Source of the DNA: Lethocerus indicus
Lineage: Eukaryota; Arthropoda; Insecta; Hemiptera; Belostomatidae
NCBI GenBank assembly: GCA_019843655.1
Contig: JACDQD010000004.1
Span: forward strand, 6,696,001 to 6,760,000
DNA: 64,000 nucleotides
Reading direction: 5' to 3'
A program made the position numbers and the translations under genes. Positions within the stretch are counted from its first letter, which is position 1; each line of letters opens with the position of its first letter. The notes beneath the pieces are model-generated. The model was not told where the DNA came from. It saw only the letters and a program-made list of their open reading frames with translations, and did no database searches. Positions 41,801-54,600 of the stretch are shown one piece after another.

Positions 41801-44060
41801 GAAATCGATACCCTTGCCGGCGTGGAGACAAATATAATCTTTTATTTAATGCCGCGTGTAGTTGGGTAGGGCCGGAGGCGTCAATATTGGTTCAATGGCG
41901 AATCAATCTCTTGGGGCTGAATTCTGTAGGTTATGTGGTTCTGGAACAAACACCAACTGTGTACATGATACTGATGGAATATGATTTACTTACTGGGGCA
42001 AATATGTGTCCTCGACGGTAGGCACCTCCCTTAAAATATCCATACATTAGTGTATTAACCAGTAGTAATAGCCGCACCTTACACTCTAAAATTTCCCAAT
42101 TAATGACTGTAATTTAATTCCATAGAAAAACATTTACATATACCCTGTTCGAATACTACGCCATTTGTATTTATTATTACATTTTTTCATTCGATTTAGT
42201 CTTAGTTATCATTTCATTTTTAAACAGTTAGGAATGTCACCTCTTGGCCTAAACCTGATCTGGTTGAATTGTGTGAATTACGAAAATACACTATGTAATT
42301 AATGGTTGACCGTTTATAAAATCGGAGGAATTAGAACGAAATAAGAACGACTCTTGCAGTCGTCAACTATAATGTTTCTTGAGTACTACATAAAGATACC
42401 TTTATGAAATACGTTTAAGTGGTAAGTCACTGTTCGTAAAACCGTCACTTTCTGTCAGTAAATACTTATTTTTTGCAATTTTCAGTTTAGAACACATTTC
42501 ATTGGATCGCTCTATCTCCATTGGGGTTTTTTCTCCTTTTTGCGAAAAAGAAGTTTCCCTCCCCCCCGCCATTCTTTTCTGAGAATCGTGACCCTTCAAT
42601 CTTTTAAAATTCTTGCCTTTCGCCTGAAGAAAGTTCGGGGCCAACTTTTGTCAGTGTTCTTTTTGAATTCCCCAGTCGATTCCTGAGTAGGCCCTAATTC
42701 CGTAGCCAATATGACTGTACAGGAAATGTTGTTCCCTCGCCCATGAATTCGTGACAAAGTATTGACCAGAAGTCAACTTAAGCGTTTATTGTGAAATTAT
42801 ATGCCATATTTTGTGTTTTAATGTTTCAACAATTTTATGGCTGTTTAAAAAAATACCCTTTAAAAACTACTACTTTTCATACAGATTTCTTACTGTTTTT
42901 ACAATGCGATTTAAACGTAACAAGAAACGGTTCCAATTCTTTTATAAAATAGAACACGTTATAACTAGATTCAAACGGACAGGATATACATTTCCTTAAT
43001 AAGGAACGGGCGAGGAGAAATAAATTAAATCGGAAGAATGCAATTTTCTTTATTGCTCACGAAAAATTTATGCCCGTTTCTAAGAGGAAAGGAATTATAT
43101 TATTCTTCACCCACCGCGGAAATTCGAAAAGACATTTGCATTCTAAATTTGAATAATTTTGTCGTCTCATGTTTCTATTTATAAAAACGAATCCTACCTC
43201 CTTTTGCCGACCAATATTTTTGCCCGACTCCGTGTAATTTTCGTGGAATAATGTTGAATATTCTACGCTTAATCTTTCATAAATTAAGGCGATTGAGGCG
43301 ATTTTTAGTTGCATTCAATAATGTTTTTGTCAAGGGCTCAATATTTTATCGGATGGACATATTATAGTCCGTTCATTCTTTATTTAGTCTTCAAATTTTC
43401 ACAATTGTCAATAGTAGATGTCACTACGGCATTAATTGATAAGGCAGCTGTCATTGAAACGTCTCCATCACTACCATTAACGATAACCAGCCATATCAAA
43501 TACCCCGAGACGGAAGCTACTGTTACACGGACAGCTGATATAACTCTATCAAATCAGAACCGCGCTGCAGTTTACCATCCTAGAATTTGCCTAGTATTTA
43601 GTAATATGTCGCACATTGGCTATACAGCTATACAGCCTATTGATAACTGATCTATCGGCCAAAAATTCGCAGGAAGTGTTTTATCGCAGCGGTCCAATAT
43701 CTCCGGACATGTGGATTAAATGATTTCCAGTATGTAAAATTCCCTAAATAGTTGGTAGAATGAGCCTCCATTTGGTGGGACAGGGACATGGCGTTTAGCT
43801 CTGTGGGGAGGAACCAACAGCAAACCTCCGCGAGGAATACGAAAGAGTGAATCTATAAAGTTCAATGTTTCAGTTGGGTGTGTAAAACTAAAAAATCTGC
43901 ACCCTTTACAATTAATTTTCTCACTCTGCGATGCGTCACTATTACAATTGCACAAAACGTTGTCAACGTCTGTTATTACAATATTTACACCGAGGATGGC
44001 GAATCAAAAAAGTATGGGCAATACCCTTCGTTAGGCCGTAAAATCCGGGCCTTTGTAGTC
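38884..44060. other. Non-coding DNA with GC-rich blocks
   Basis: GC-rich blocks lie at about 39020-39200, 39770-40010, 40440-40740 and 40970-41500, and the rest is AT-rich. Overlapping frames on both strands (38945-39388, 40960-41622) have no domain or consistent codon pattern. No gene is supported. Confidence 0.5.
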
Positions 44061-44068
44061 GGATGGAT

Positions 44069-44090
44069 GGGAGGGAGGGAGGGAGGAGGG
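44069..44090 (+). other. Strong G-quadruplex motif
   Basis: Four GGG runs with single-A loops (44069-44083), followed by GGA and another GGG (44088-44090). Single-base loops predict a stable fold. It lies in a GC-rich block (about 44040-44330). Confidence 0.6.
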
Positions 44091-47000
44091 ATGGACGGGC
44101 CCCACAAATCAGGGCCGCATATCTGCACCGGCCGTACATCACGGTTACATCGATTAGGGGCCGGACGACGCACCCGCCCCCGTAACCCGCCCCCGCACCA
44201 ACACATTGCCAGCGACCGCTCCGTTTCTGCGGGGGCTCCGCTATCTGACACCGGCCAAAAAAAAACCTCCGGTTTTGGTGGCCGGGGATGGGGGGTGGGA
44301 TGGAGGCGCACAATTCCCGCCGTGAAATATGCTCCACGTATTGAAACTTATACGTGTAGCTCGACCGGGCACACAGACACACACACGTAGGTGACGTTAC
44401 AACGTTATTGGTGGCGGCGTATCTCATCGGCGGCCGGCAACCCTAATCACGACTTACGGCCGCGAAAGACAATTCGGTACGCGCCTCCTTTTTTCCCGAC
44501 CTTTATCGGCCTGTATTTTACGAGACCGGTCTCGTTCAATGTACGGATAAATAACGCGCCGAACATTTCACATTTGCCCCGTTCGACCGTTGGCGTAATT
44601 GAACTCGTTTCTGCGTAATGTCAGAGTGGAAGGAGTTGATACAATTAGAAAATGTTGAAAAAATAAACATTCGCAGAGTACTCTGTTTTCGTTTATAAAC
44701 GGAATGGGCGGGGAATGTGTGTAAATTAAAAGGAAAAATATATAAATCTCCCTGAGCTATAAGAGAGATGAATAATTTAAATGGTTATATTGGTCGTCCT
44801 CCCAACTTCAAAAACATCATCGCTCGAATGCAGCACCGGATTCCGAAACTGAATACTATAATTTCTATAAATGTTGTGGTAAAACGAGGTTATGAGTACG
44901 GAGCGTCCATGTTTCAACTATTGGCTCGTTTCCTCTTCGGCTTTAACCCCCTCCCAAAACATTAAATATAATTCCTTCCCTGAAGGGCCGGCCACGGACA
45001 GTTTCAACTCGCGGAATTGTAAAATATGTGAGACTGACAGTTAAATTAGAGCGATGAAAAACGACGCTTTGAAACTGTTTTAATTTAGTCCAACCGGTGG
45101 TCGGTTCCACCGGCCCCTTCCACCACCGTACGCCAGACTGAAGGCAACCGGAAAGGATTTCCCTCGGCTGTCTCTCCGCTGAAAATTTGCGCACATCATT
45201 TCCAGTCGAATTCAGCCTTCTTTTTTCTCAACACTGGCGGGCCTCAATGTGACTTTAATTAAGCTAGTACTAAATACAAAAAAATTGTAGTTCATTCACC
45301 CGCCTGGTCGGCACGAGTGAAAGCTTTACTCTTTTATACTGGATATTTAAAATTAAAAGCGGAACCCCATCCTAAAATAATAATAATAATAGCTATTGAA
45401 TAATTTAGCCTATTGCCAACAACTGGTCGGGATATATGAGAAGTACCGTTATATAAAAGCCGAGAAGGCTACAAATTACATATATAGAAATTCTTATTGC
45501 CCTAAATAAGTATGGATAGATTTTTAAATACAACTATTTTTGGTCCCATCTGTACCTTACTGATCGGAACATTTCTAATATGGTGGCTTTCAGAATAACA
45601 GTCCATAATTATTATAAGCCTAAAGAAACTACCCACCGGTACTTAAGTACAGGTGAACATCCACCGCCCCCAATTGATCATGTTCTTCTAATTCCCCTAA
45701 CTTTGGCCGCCGGGGTAGCTCTAAACTCTGGTTTCAGTCGGCCAGTATATTTATGTCCCTACAAAACTCTTCCCACTAGTTTCCACCTGAACCAGTTCCA
45801 CAACAGCCTGTCTTTCATCCCCCTTCCTCCCTCTACTATTTTCCACTAGAACCTCTCTCTCTCTCCCACCCTCTCTCTCTGTCTCTCGTAAGCCCTTTAA
45901 ACTAACTCCTAATCCGGCCTCCTTCCCTAACTTCATGCATTCCGAATGTCCCAATTCCGTTCCTCCGTCGCGTTTCCTCACTTCGTCTTCGCGTCCCGAT
46001 CTCTGGTACGCAAATCGAATTTCGGTTTCCATCTAGATACGCCGAGGTATTTCGAAATTACCGGTTCTATATAAAGGGGGATACTATTTTGCCTGCTGTG
46101 AAAAACGTTGTGAGAGAAACAGTTTCGAAACATATTGTTTGCATTAATTTTAATGACGAAAGTGATTAGTAATATTATTTCATAAAAATTATGCATAATT
46201 AAACTAATTAGTTTTGGAACGGCAACAGCAATTGAATGTGCTAATCACGCTTTAATTTAATTGTATTACACTGAAATTTGTGTGGTAGTTCTTGTACTAG
46301 TCAAGGAATTTTAGAACTCCTCTATTATTTTTTTAATTATCTCTTCTGCCGCTATTATTAATTATCTAAATTACTTGTCGGAGGGAGAAGTAACTCGGAA
46401 AGGGTAATATGGGAGAATCGGAATTGGAGCCGTGTGCGGTGATTCACTGTTTTTGAATTGGGAGGGAGGGCAGGCGTCAATTATCCTGTCGGGGCCTGAT
46501 CAAACGAAACAGACTCCTCCCACACCGCCACCGAGGAAGATCGACCCGGGAATACCGGCGAGAGCGAGAGAGACGGAGACAACCCCCTGTCGCCCGGCCC
46601 GCTTTGATCCCGGGCAATTTGGGAAATCGAACGCCGCCCTAATAAGAGCCGCCCCCCCGCCGAAGAATGAGTAATAAACGGAAACGCTTGCAGGCCCTGT
46701 AAAGAGAGAGGAAATACCCCGTTTGCAACCGAGCCGAACGTCTATACATTGACAGACACTATTAAACAAAAGTTAAATTAAGTTTAAATTTTACAGTTTC
46801 ATATTTACGCCTTTCTGACGTTGAAAATTAGAACTGGGAACTAAATATTGCGGTATACTCGAGAGCAGCTACTCAGATCCGAACTAATCTTATGTTATAG
46901 ATGTAAACTTAAAGTTAAACTAATAGTATAATATTTCATTCGACGAATATTTAATTGTAGACTAATTTGTCGACGGCCTAGAGAGTTCAAAATATTCCCG

Positions 47001-47867
47001 ACCGTATATGCTGCGTATACAGCCGTGTGAGTGCACCACGTAGTGCAGCACGGTCGCGACAGCGAACGTTTTAATAATGGCTTATTCATGGTCCTTCAAA
47101 ACATTGTACATCGCCAACACGCGAATGCAATTGCCCCTACAGCGTTTGCAGTGCTGTAAATACTGAAATAACTTTAATTATTATATTTGACTACCGTAGT
47201 TCGAGTGTAGGCGCAGAACTAGTTTATCTATATTCGGCACAGTTTTAGCGAAGATTTAGTGTTATGTTGCGGGACAATGCAGTTGTGAAAGCATCGACTG
47301 GCGACCGATCCGTGTGTGGCCCGGGGGTCCTCGCCTCCGGAGTCTCGAGCACGGGCCGGCTCGAGCTATGCGTCATCATTAGAGAGCTCCGGGCCCCGGC
47401 TGTAAATAATTCAGCGGCCCTACCGACAGGACAGTACGTATCAATCAAGCCGGTACCGACTGAAGGGCGATCAGTTCTCATTGACGCGCCCTTTAGTAAA
47501 TTGCCGGCCTCCGCCCCCGACCCCTTAAATTCCAATATGGCTAGGCCAGGGCTATGTGTCGGGATGCGCGAGGATCCTCGCATCCACTCAGTCAGCGTTC
47601 AACGTCGTATAACTTACGTTGCAATGAACAATACGTCTTTTCGATAGAAAAGGTCAACGCCCAGCAATTCTGCGGGGCAACCGAACGACTTTTATATGTT
47701 CAATAAGAAAGAAGTAAACATTGCTGATAGGATAGAACCAGGCAACCAGTCTGTCAAGGGAGAGCAATTTGGCATTTCCTCAAACAAGATGTAAACGGCG
47801 CGGTTAGAGAATGTTAGATAATATATACCAATTTGAAGATATAAAAGCATATTACTCTATAATGCCA

Positions 47868-47868
<1 letters not shown>
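44091..47868. other. Non-coding DNA with a long pyrimidine-skewed tract
   Basis: The plus strand is heavily C/T-skewed over about 45770-46020, including short CT repeats at 45853-45897. A short (ATA)n run lies at 45375-45391. GC-rich blocks are at about 46440-46660 and 47300-47530. No gene is supported. Confidence 0.5.

Positions 47869-47919
<51 letters not shown>
47869..47919. repeat. (TA)n microsatellite, 51 bp
   Basis: An uninterrupted TA run. Confidence 0.95.
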
Positions 47920-47922
<3 letters not shown>

Positions 47923-50900
47923 AGGATCAAACCTTTATTATATCAACCTATATGTAATGATTTAAATTATGTATAATAAGTTGTACCGATTTTATTTAGA
48001 TGCCTATCACAATGTTTCTTTTCATTTCGGAGTAGCAGCAACTGCAATACGCTTGTGCCAGCGTTCCAGAAGTTTTCCCACTCCTCGAAGAACAAGAAGA
48101 AGTCCTTTAAGTTTCAAAGCGGATATCGGCAGCATATGAATTCAACTCTTCACAGAGTGATCGCCGAGCCGGGTTCATTTTCCCCACGGTTTTCTCCCTC
48201 TCAAAATTATTCTGCTTATCGTGTCATCATTGCTCCGGATACCCTTTCCTTCGCAAAGTGTACAGGATAACAGGTTTTAAATTTCAAAACTTGACCACTA
48301 TTGATAATTCTTCTTGGAAAATACCTCAGTGATCATTCAATCAAAGAAGCTTCCTTGGTAAACTTTTATTTTATCTCTTAACAAACCCCGTTTATTTTAA
48401 TACTGATATTTTTCCTTCTTATTTAGTTCTCTCTTCTAGGTACTGACGATAGTGTTATACCGAAACCGGTTTACTACTGGCCGAAATTACAAGTGGAGAC
48501 AGACGAAATCTTCCATAATTCCACAACCCTCGCAGACTCCCATGTCACCCATTTATAAAACTTTTAAATTTCGCCCCCCCCGCTTTATACCTCGGAATTT
48601 AAAAATTATACTGAGCGGCGTTACTTTTGTTCACTAATAAAACAGAATTGCCGTTTCATTACACAATTTTCTTAAGTAATTCACGACCGGCTCGCATTTG
48701 ACGATCTGACCTTTAAACTCCGCCCCGGGGTTGAAGGACGGATGGATGAAGGGAGAAAGAGAAAAAAAAGGAAAAATATTAAAATAATAAACTAAAGAGA
48801 CAACTTTTTTAAGCACGGGAGTTATAATGCTAGGGGTAAGTTATTTCCCGACGGGGTTCTCAGCGGGGCCAGGAGTGGCGTTGTCATATTGCGTAGAATA
48901 ATCCAATAAACGAGGGGATGACGGGCGAATTTATGAACGCTTTTCCCGCTCGTCTTTAAGTATATTAAATGAAAACCAGACGAAAAAAGGAATGAAGGAA
49001 ACTCTAGACAATGATGGCGAATATTTTTAATTTAATTGATGCTTATTTTATTCATCCATTCTTCATTACTTGTGAGCGAAGTGGCCCAATATATTTCATT
49101 TAATTGGAAAATGAAAATCAAGTTATATTGAAAAAATAATGAAAATTTCAAAATTGCAGCTTATTCAGTTAAATTACAATACTAATTACCTTCCCCATTT
49201 TATATGATAAGTGCCACGATGAAAAGTTATAATGATTAATAAATACATTATAACGGGATATTTCTTGTTAGAACTTACCAAATAGTAATAGATTAGCCAA
49301 AATAATTTTACTAAATAAAATAAGTTAATTGATGGGATATAAAGGTTTATAGGAATCATTTACCATTTGAAATGTTGTAATACTTCAGAAATTTATTCAT
49401 GGATGTTTTAGGTTTATTTTTTGATACCTTTTGGCCCATTATTCCCAGCGAAGTTGTTCTGTCGCGGGGATGTGAACACTCGCACACCATCTCGTGGTCG
49501 GTTTGGAAACTCCTCATTCTCTTACTTCTTCATAGACTCCTTTCAATCGACGTAGTCTCGTTATATTCTAATAAATGATTAACATTTAAATGTGACGTCT
49601 CAAATATTTTATTTCTATATATTTTAATTATACAACCAACAATATTATGAATTTTAAAACGTTACGTTGCGCATTGTTTAACCTCTGCGTTGAAGTTTCC
49701 TCACACAGGAAACCTATTTGATATTTTATTAAGTTTTTCAAGTGTCGATCCAAAATTTATTGAAAAAAAGTTTATTTTTACTTATCTAGTTGATCCGTGC
49801 AAGTGCACCCAACGAACTTTAGTTAAGCAAATTTCCGCACCACACTCAGGGGGGCGCTAGTTAATCTATATCTAATAATTTTTATTTAAAGAGAAAGCAA
49901 AACTCGCAAAAGCGAGAGCAGGCAGAAACGCACGAAATCTACGGTAATCTAGAATAAATTAATTTCAATCAATCATTTTTACTTTCAGAGCTTCTATCGC
50001 TCCAAACAAAAATGGTTAACGAAAAAATTACCGAAAATATGAAATCCAAAACGAGTGTAAAACTAGAAAGATATGCGGAGTGAATTACAGTATTATTCTG
50101 AACACTGGGGGGAATGAAATGTGAGCCGGGTCGCTCATTACAACCCCTCCCATGTTTGGTGGCTCTCCTTTTGTTTCCTTTTTATCTCGGGAGTGGGGGG
50201 GGCTTTTTCGCTATCGCGGGGTCGTAAATACGACGGAGATATTAGACCTTATAAAGTCCTTGGGCTTTATGCAATCCGCATGTCCTAGAAGCGGGCCCCT
50301 CTTGGCAGAGGGAGCAAACCGAAGTTCTTTTAATTGGAATCCTTAAATTATCCGAAGACAAAAGGAAAAGGGGGAGCGATTATTGTACACCCTGTTTCAT
50401 TTTAGAAATATTTTTATTTAAACTTGACCCCAAATAGAATGTACGAGTTGTTCCAAAGAAGTTTGGAAACTTACTGTAATCCTATAGAGAATGGAGAAAA
50501 GTCAAACTATCCATGATAATGAAAAAGGAAAAAGGCTCTATTCAACTGTTTCCATATTTGCTCTTTTTATACTTTTCTTATAAGATGGGATATAGTAGAT
50601 TTTCGAAGGTTATTCGGATAAAAAACAGAACACACTAATATACTAAATAGTTTACTTATTTACAAAAAATACACAGTAATAATCGCACATTCACGTTGTA
50701 TACACACGAAAATAGTGATTGTACTGTAACGTATTCGTTGGCACTGTATACAAACGGATATAAATTATACAAATATATAAAATTATAATCAGACTGAAAA
50801 TTAATTTAATTGTATTTTTTATTAGTTATGTCGTTATAAACAATACAAATACAATCATAATAAATACATAGCCGCTAAAGAACGATTAATAAAGGGACGA

Positions 50901-51160
50901 AACGAGTTTGTTCGTCGAGTTTCACCGATATGAAAGTGGGGGCGGTTCTTCTTGTCAGTGAACAACTGAAACCCGGGCCACCGGCCCAGCCTTCCCACGA
51001 CACGCACACACAAATACACTACACGTGTTCAGCTCTCATAACACAGATACCCCGTTTTGTCGGAAAGCAAACGATCAGACTTTCGTTCCGGCCTTCTTTT
51101 CATTTCACGAAATCCGATCGGGAATATTCGCGCGAATTTCAAACGTCCGCTATCCAGGTA
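47920..51160. other. AT-rich non-coding DNA
   Basis: This is mostly AT-rich, with one GC-rich block at about 50120-50340. It lies 3' of the YGPP-repeat gene. No gene is supported. Confidence 0.5.
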
Positions 51161-51166
51161 ACTCGG

Positions 51167-51187
51167 TTTATTATTTATTTATTTATT
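51167..51187 (-). terminator. Polyadenylation signals for the YGPP-repeat gene
   Basis: Four overlapping or adjacent AATAAA hexamers occur on the minus strand, about 490-510 bases after the stop codon of the YGPP-repeat gene. Their use would give a 3' UTR of roughly 0.5 kb. This is inference from position and motif only; no cleavage site is visible. Confidence 0.45.
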
Positions 51188-51675
51188 TTGTCATCCCACT
51201 CTAAGTGCCCGAATTCGGGTTAGAGAGAAGACGAGTAATACAAGGACTTTAAACAATAAGAATAGTATACTCATTCGGGAAGAATGACGAATCGCAATCT
51301 TTACAGCAACATTGTGTCGGCTTCCTAAGATGGACCAGTAAAAAAAGTGCGATATTTTCATTTCAACGAATGTAACATATTCTTATTTTTCATTTTCCCT
51401 TAGGAGGAATTACAGGTGAATATATGAGCGAGCGATGTAGTCGGAGAGCCCTTCAATATCTGAATAGAATGGGGGAAAGATTTATAAGAAAACGCGGGGC
51501 AATTTAGGCTTATTTGAAAATGTGGTAGAAATGATATTGTCCCTTATCGATGTATTTGTTTCGGTATTATCGCAAGTATTGTTCGATTATGCTATTCGTA
51601 AGATTAAATTAATTTCTTCGGAATGACACTCAACAAGTTTATGTTACCAAAGTATGCCGCACAGTTACCGATATG

Positions 51676-54600
51676 TTACCGCGATGTCGACTTTGACGTA
51701 GACTGGGATTCGGCGATGACCACGACTTTGCTCACGGGCGAAGCCATGGCTGGTACGTCGCCGTATGAATATTTGGCGGTGGGCGATTTGAACATTACGT
51801 AACTGCTCCCTCCGTCGCCCCTTTTACTCTCCTCCTCTTCCTGTATAATGCGGTTTTCATTGTCGGATTTGGTTTCGGTGGCCGTCCTAGTCGAATTGTG
51901 GAGGCTGTTGTAATAGAGCGCAATCCCGTTATTCTCGATGTCTGAAACGAAAGAGGTGGCCGGCGTTGTAGCTCTCTGTACGCCGGTCGTCGAAGCTTTA
52001 CCCGAATTGTCGGAGAACGGCCTCGGCTCGGACTCGGCGTCGTGTTTTACCCTAGAGGCGTAGGCGCCCTCCGGCGACGAGCCACTGTGCGCCGAATCCA
52101 GAACGGCCCCGTAACTCTGACCGTAGCCCTGGGCGCCCGAGGGCTGTTGTTCGATGGCCGCCAGTATATCCTGAAGTAATCCGTTGGAGAGGACCTGCTC
52201 GTGGGGTATGTCCTCGCTGGAGCCGCCGTGTCCTCCTATAGAACCGGCCGGCTGTATCTGGAGGGTATAACTTCCCAAGTTTCCTTTAATGGGGATGTTG
52301 TGTACTCCCCCGGAGGTGTAACCGGCTTGGGCTCCGTGAGCGGCAGCGATGGACCCGACGTCGATCGACTGAGATTGAGAAATTTGGGCTTGGCTGTCCA
52401 AACCTAAGGATTGAATCAAAGCCTGGGAGTCGGGAGCGGAGACAGAGTTAGCGTTCAAATTCGAATTATGATAACCGGCGTTATTTTCTTGGGGTGGTGG
52501 GGGCTCGACGTGACCGTTCGAAAGGTCGGCGGCCGCGTGCTGGGAATCGTGGTGAGTCACAGTAAATTCGGCCACCTGGTGAGACTGGAACACGTTGTTT
52601 CCCGGAGGGACGAGGTCCAAGCCTTGATGGCCGGCACCCGACACCCCGATGCCGAATCCCTGTTGCCCACCCCCACCGGTCGGTCCAATGTTTAAGGAGT
52701 GCTGGATATCTCCGTTACCGGTAGCACCGATGTTCAATCCTTGCACGAACGATTGATGAGTATCGAAATTATGGTTCTGCGGAGGTGTCAAATCTACGGG
52801 TAACGGAGATCCGTGGAATTGGGATGCGTCTTGTTGGCCGTGATGAACGTGATGTCCCTCTGAATGACCGTGGTCGTCGGAATGGTGACCGTCTCCGTGT
52901 ACAGGCCGGGGAATTTCGGGCACACTGGGAGGGATATAGGTTCCACCTTGGAACGGTTTACCCAAACCGGAATTCTTGAACTGTACCGATTCCCCGATGG
53001 CTTCGATGAGGCCTTTGGGAACGGGTTCGCGGAATTTAACCGGAACTTTAGGCTGGAGATTGGGACCTTCTATCTGTTTTCCGGAAGGTACGCCGTAGGC
53101 AAGCCCGAGAGAATGACCGCTGCCGGAAACCGGAGCTCCGTAAGAACCGCTCGGGGGTGGCCCTATGTTTGGTGGGGGTGTCCCGCAACATCCGCTAATA
53201 GGTACTCCGAAGGTCCCGAAGCTTTCGTCGGATCCTCCGGAATGTATCGGAGGGGCGCCGTAGGTATCGGACGTTGAAATTGTCGCGTCGCCGCCACCAC
53301 CAGAAATAGGTACTCCGTAGGTGTCTCCCGGAGGAGGTAGGCCGTAAGTGTCCCCTGGAGGAGGCACGCCGTACGTGTCCCCCGGAGGAGGAACGCCGTA
53401 ACTTCCGCTGGGTGTATGTAACGTCAATCCAAAACTTTTACCGGGTGATTTAAATTTGGGCGGTAATGGTGGAGGCGGACCGCCGTAACTCTGAGAAATA
53501 TCGGCGCCTACATGGCCGGAACTAATTCCTATGTGGCTGACCGCGACACCACCACCGTTAGCCGCGATTCCTCCTTGGGCTCCGCCGAGACTGCCGATAT
53601 CCGACCCGGTCGGAGGTCCGTAAACAGGTTTAGGCGGTCCATAAGCGCCAGACGGTGTGGGAGACCCGTAACTAGAATCTGGTTTGAAAAGGGTCGGAGG
53701 ACGAGGAGGCGGAGGACCGCCGTAGGCACCGCTCGGCGGAGGAGGATGGATTATATGTGTGGATACCAGAGGAGGTCCGAATATCGCGCCGGGGTCTACT
53801 TGAGGGGCGTGACCGGTGAGACCGTGCGGGGGGCCGTACGACCCGCTGGGTACGGGTGCCGGAGGGACGATGGAATCGCCGATTATAGTGTTCGATACGG
53901 CCGTAGGGGCAACGTGGGCGCCTCCGCCGGAAACGGAACCTGTTAACAAAGAAGTGGCAAATGCGTTACCGTGATCCGGAGGGCCGTAAGTGCCACTCAC
54001 GAGGCTTCCGCCGTGCGCGTCCAACTGTGGCGCCGGCCCACAACACGCGGAATCGAAAGAGACGTCGGCGTGTCCTCCGATACTGATGTCGGCTCCGGCA
54101 GCTACCGCACCACCCGTGGGAACACCGTACTGGACGGGGGGCAGTATCGGAGGAGCACCGCCAAAGGAGCCACCGAGGTCCAAGCTGTGGCCCGTAGGCC
54201 CATCGGGAACTCCATAAGTATCGGCGACTTGGTGATGTTCTTCGTGAGGCCTCGGTGCCACTCCCGGTATCGGTTGCCACCCGTCATAAGTTATTTCGGG
54301 GGGCGTCGGTGGGGACGGGATGCCGGGAGGCGGGTGCGGGCCACTGTGGTGACCACTGTGGTGACCGCCGTGGTGACCGCCGTGATGCACCGTCTCATGT
54401 ACCGAGTGGTGGCCGTGGGATCCGATGGAGGACGAACCGAAGATCTTGGGCGGTCCGTAGACGGGTTTCGGAGGGCCGTAGATCACTTTAGGCGGCCCGA
54501 GCAAAGGTTTAGAAGGCGGCGGTCCGTATGAAGGCTTGGGCGGTGGAGGTCCGTATGAGGGCTTGGGCGGTGGAGGTCCATAAGACGGCTTGGGCGGAAT

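Noticed and set aside
43878..44427. Overlapping 170- and 154-codon frames on opposite strands
   Set aside because: Both are open because the block is GC-rich. Neither shows a domain or protein-like pattern.
52201..54531. Several plus-strand and second-frame minus-strand open frames inside the YGPP-repeat exon
   Set aside because: They are shadows of the GC-rich coding repeats in other frames.
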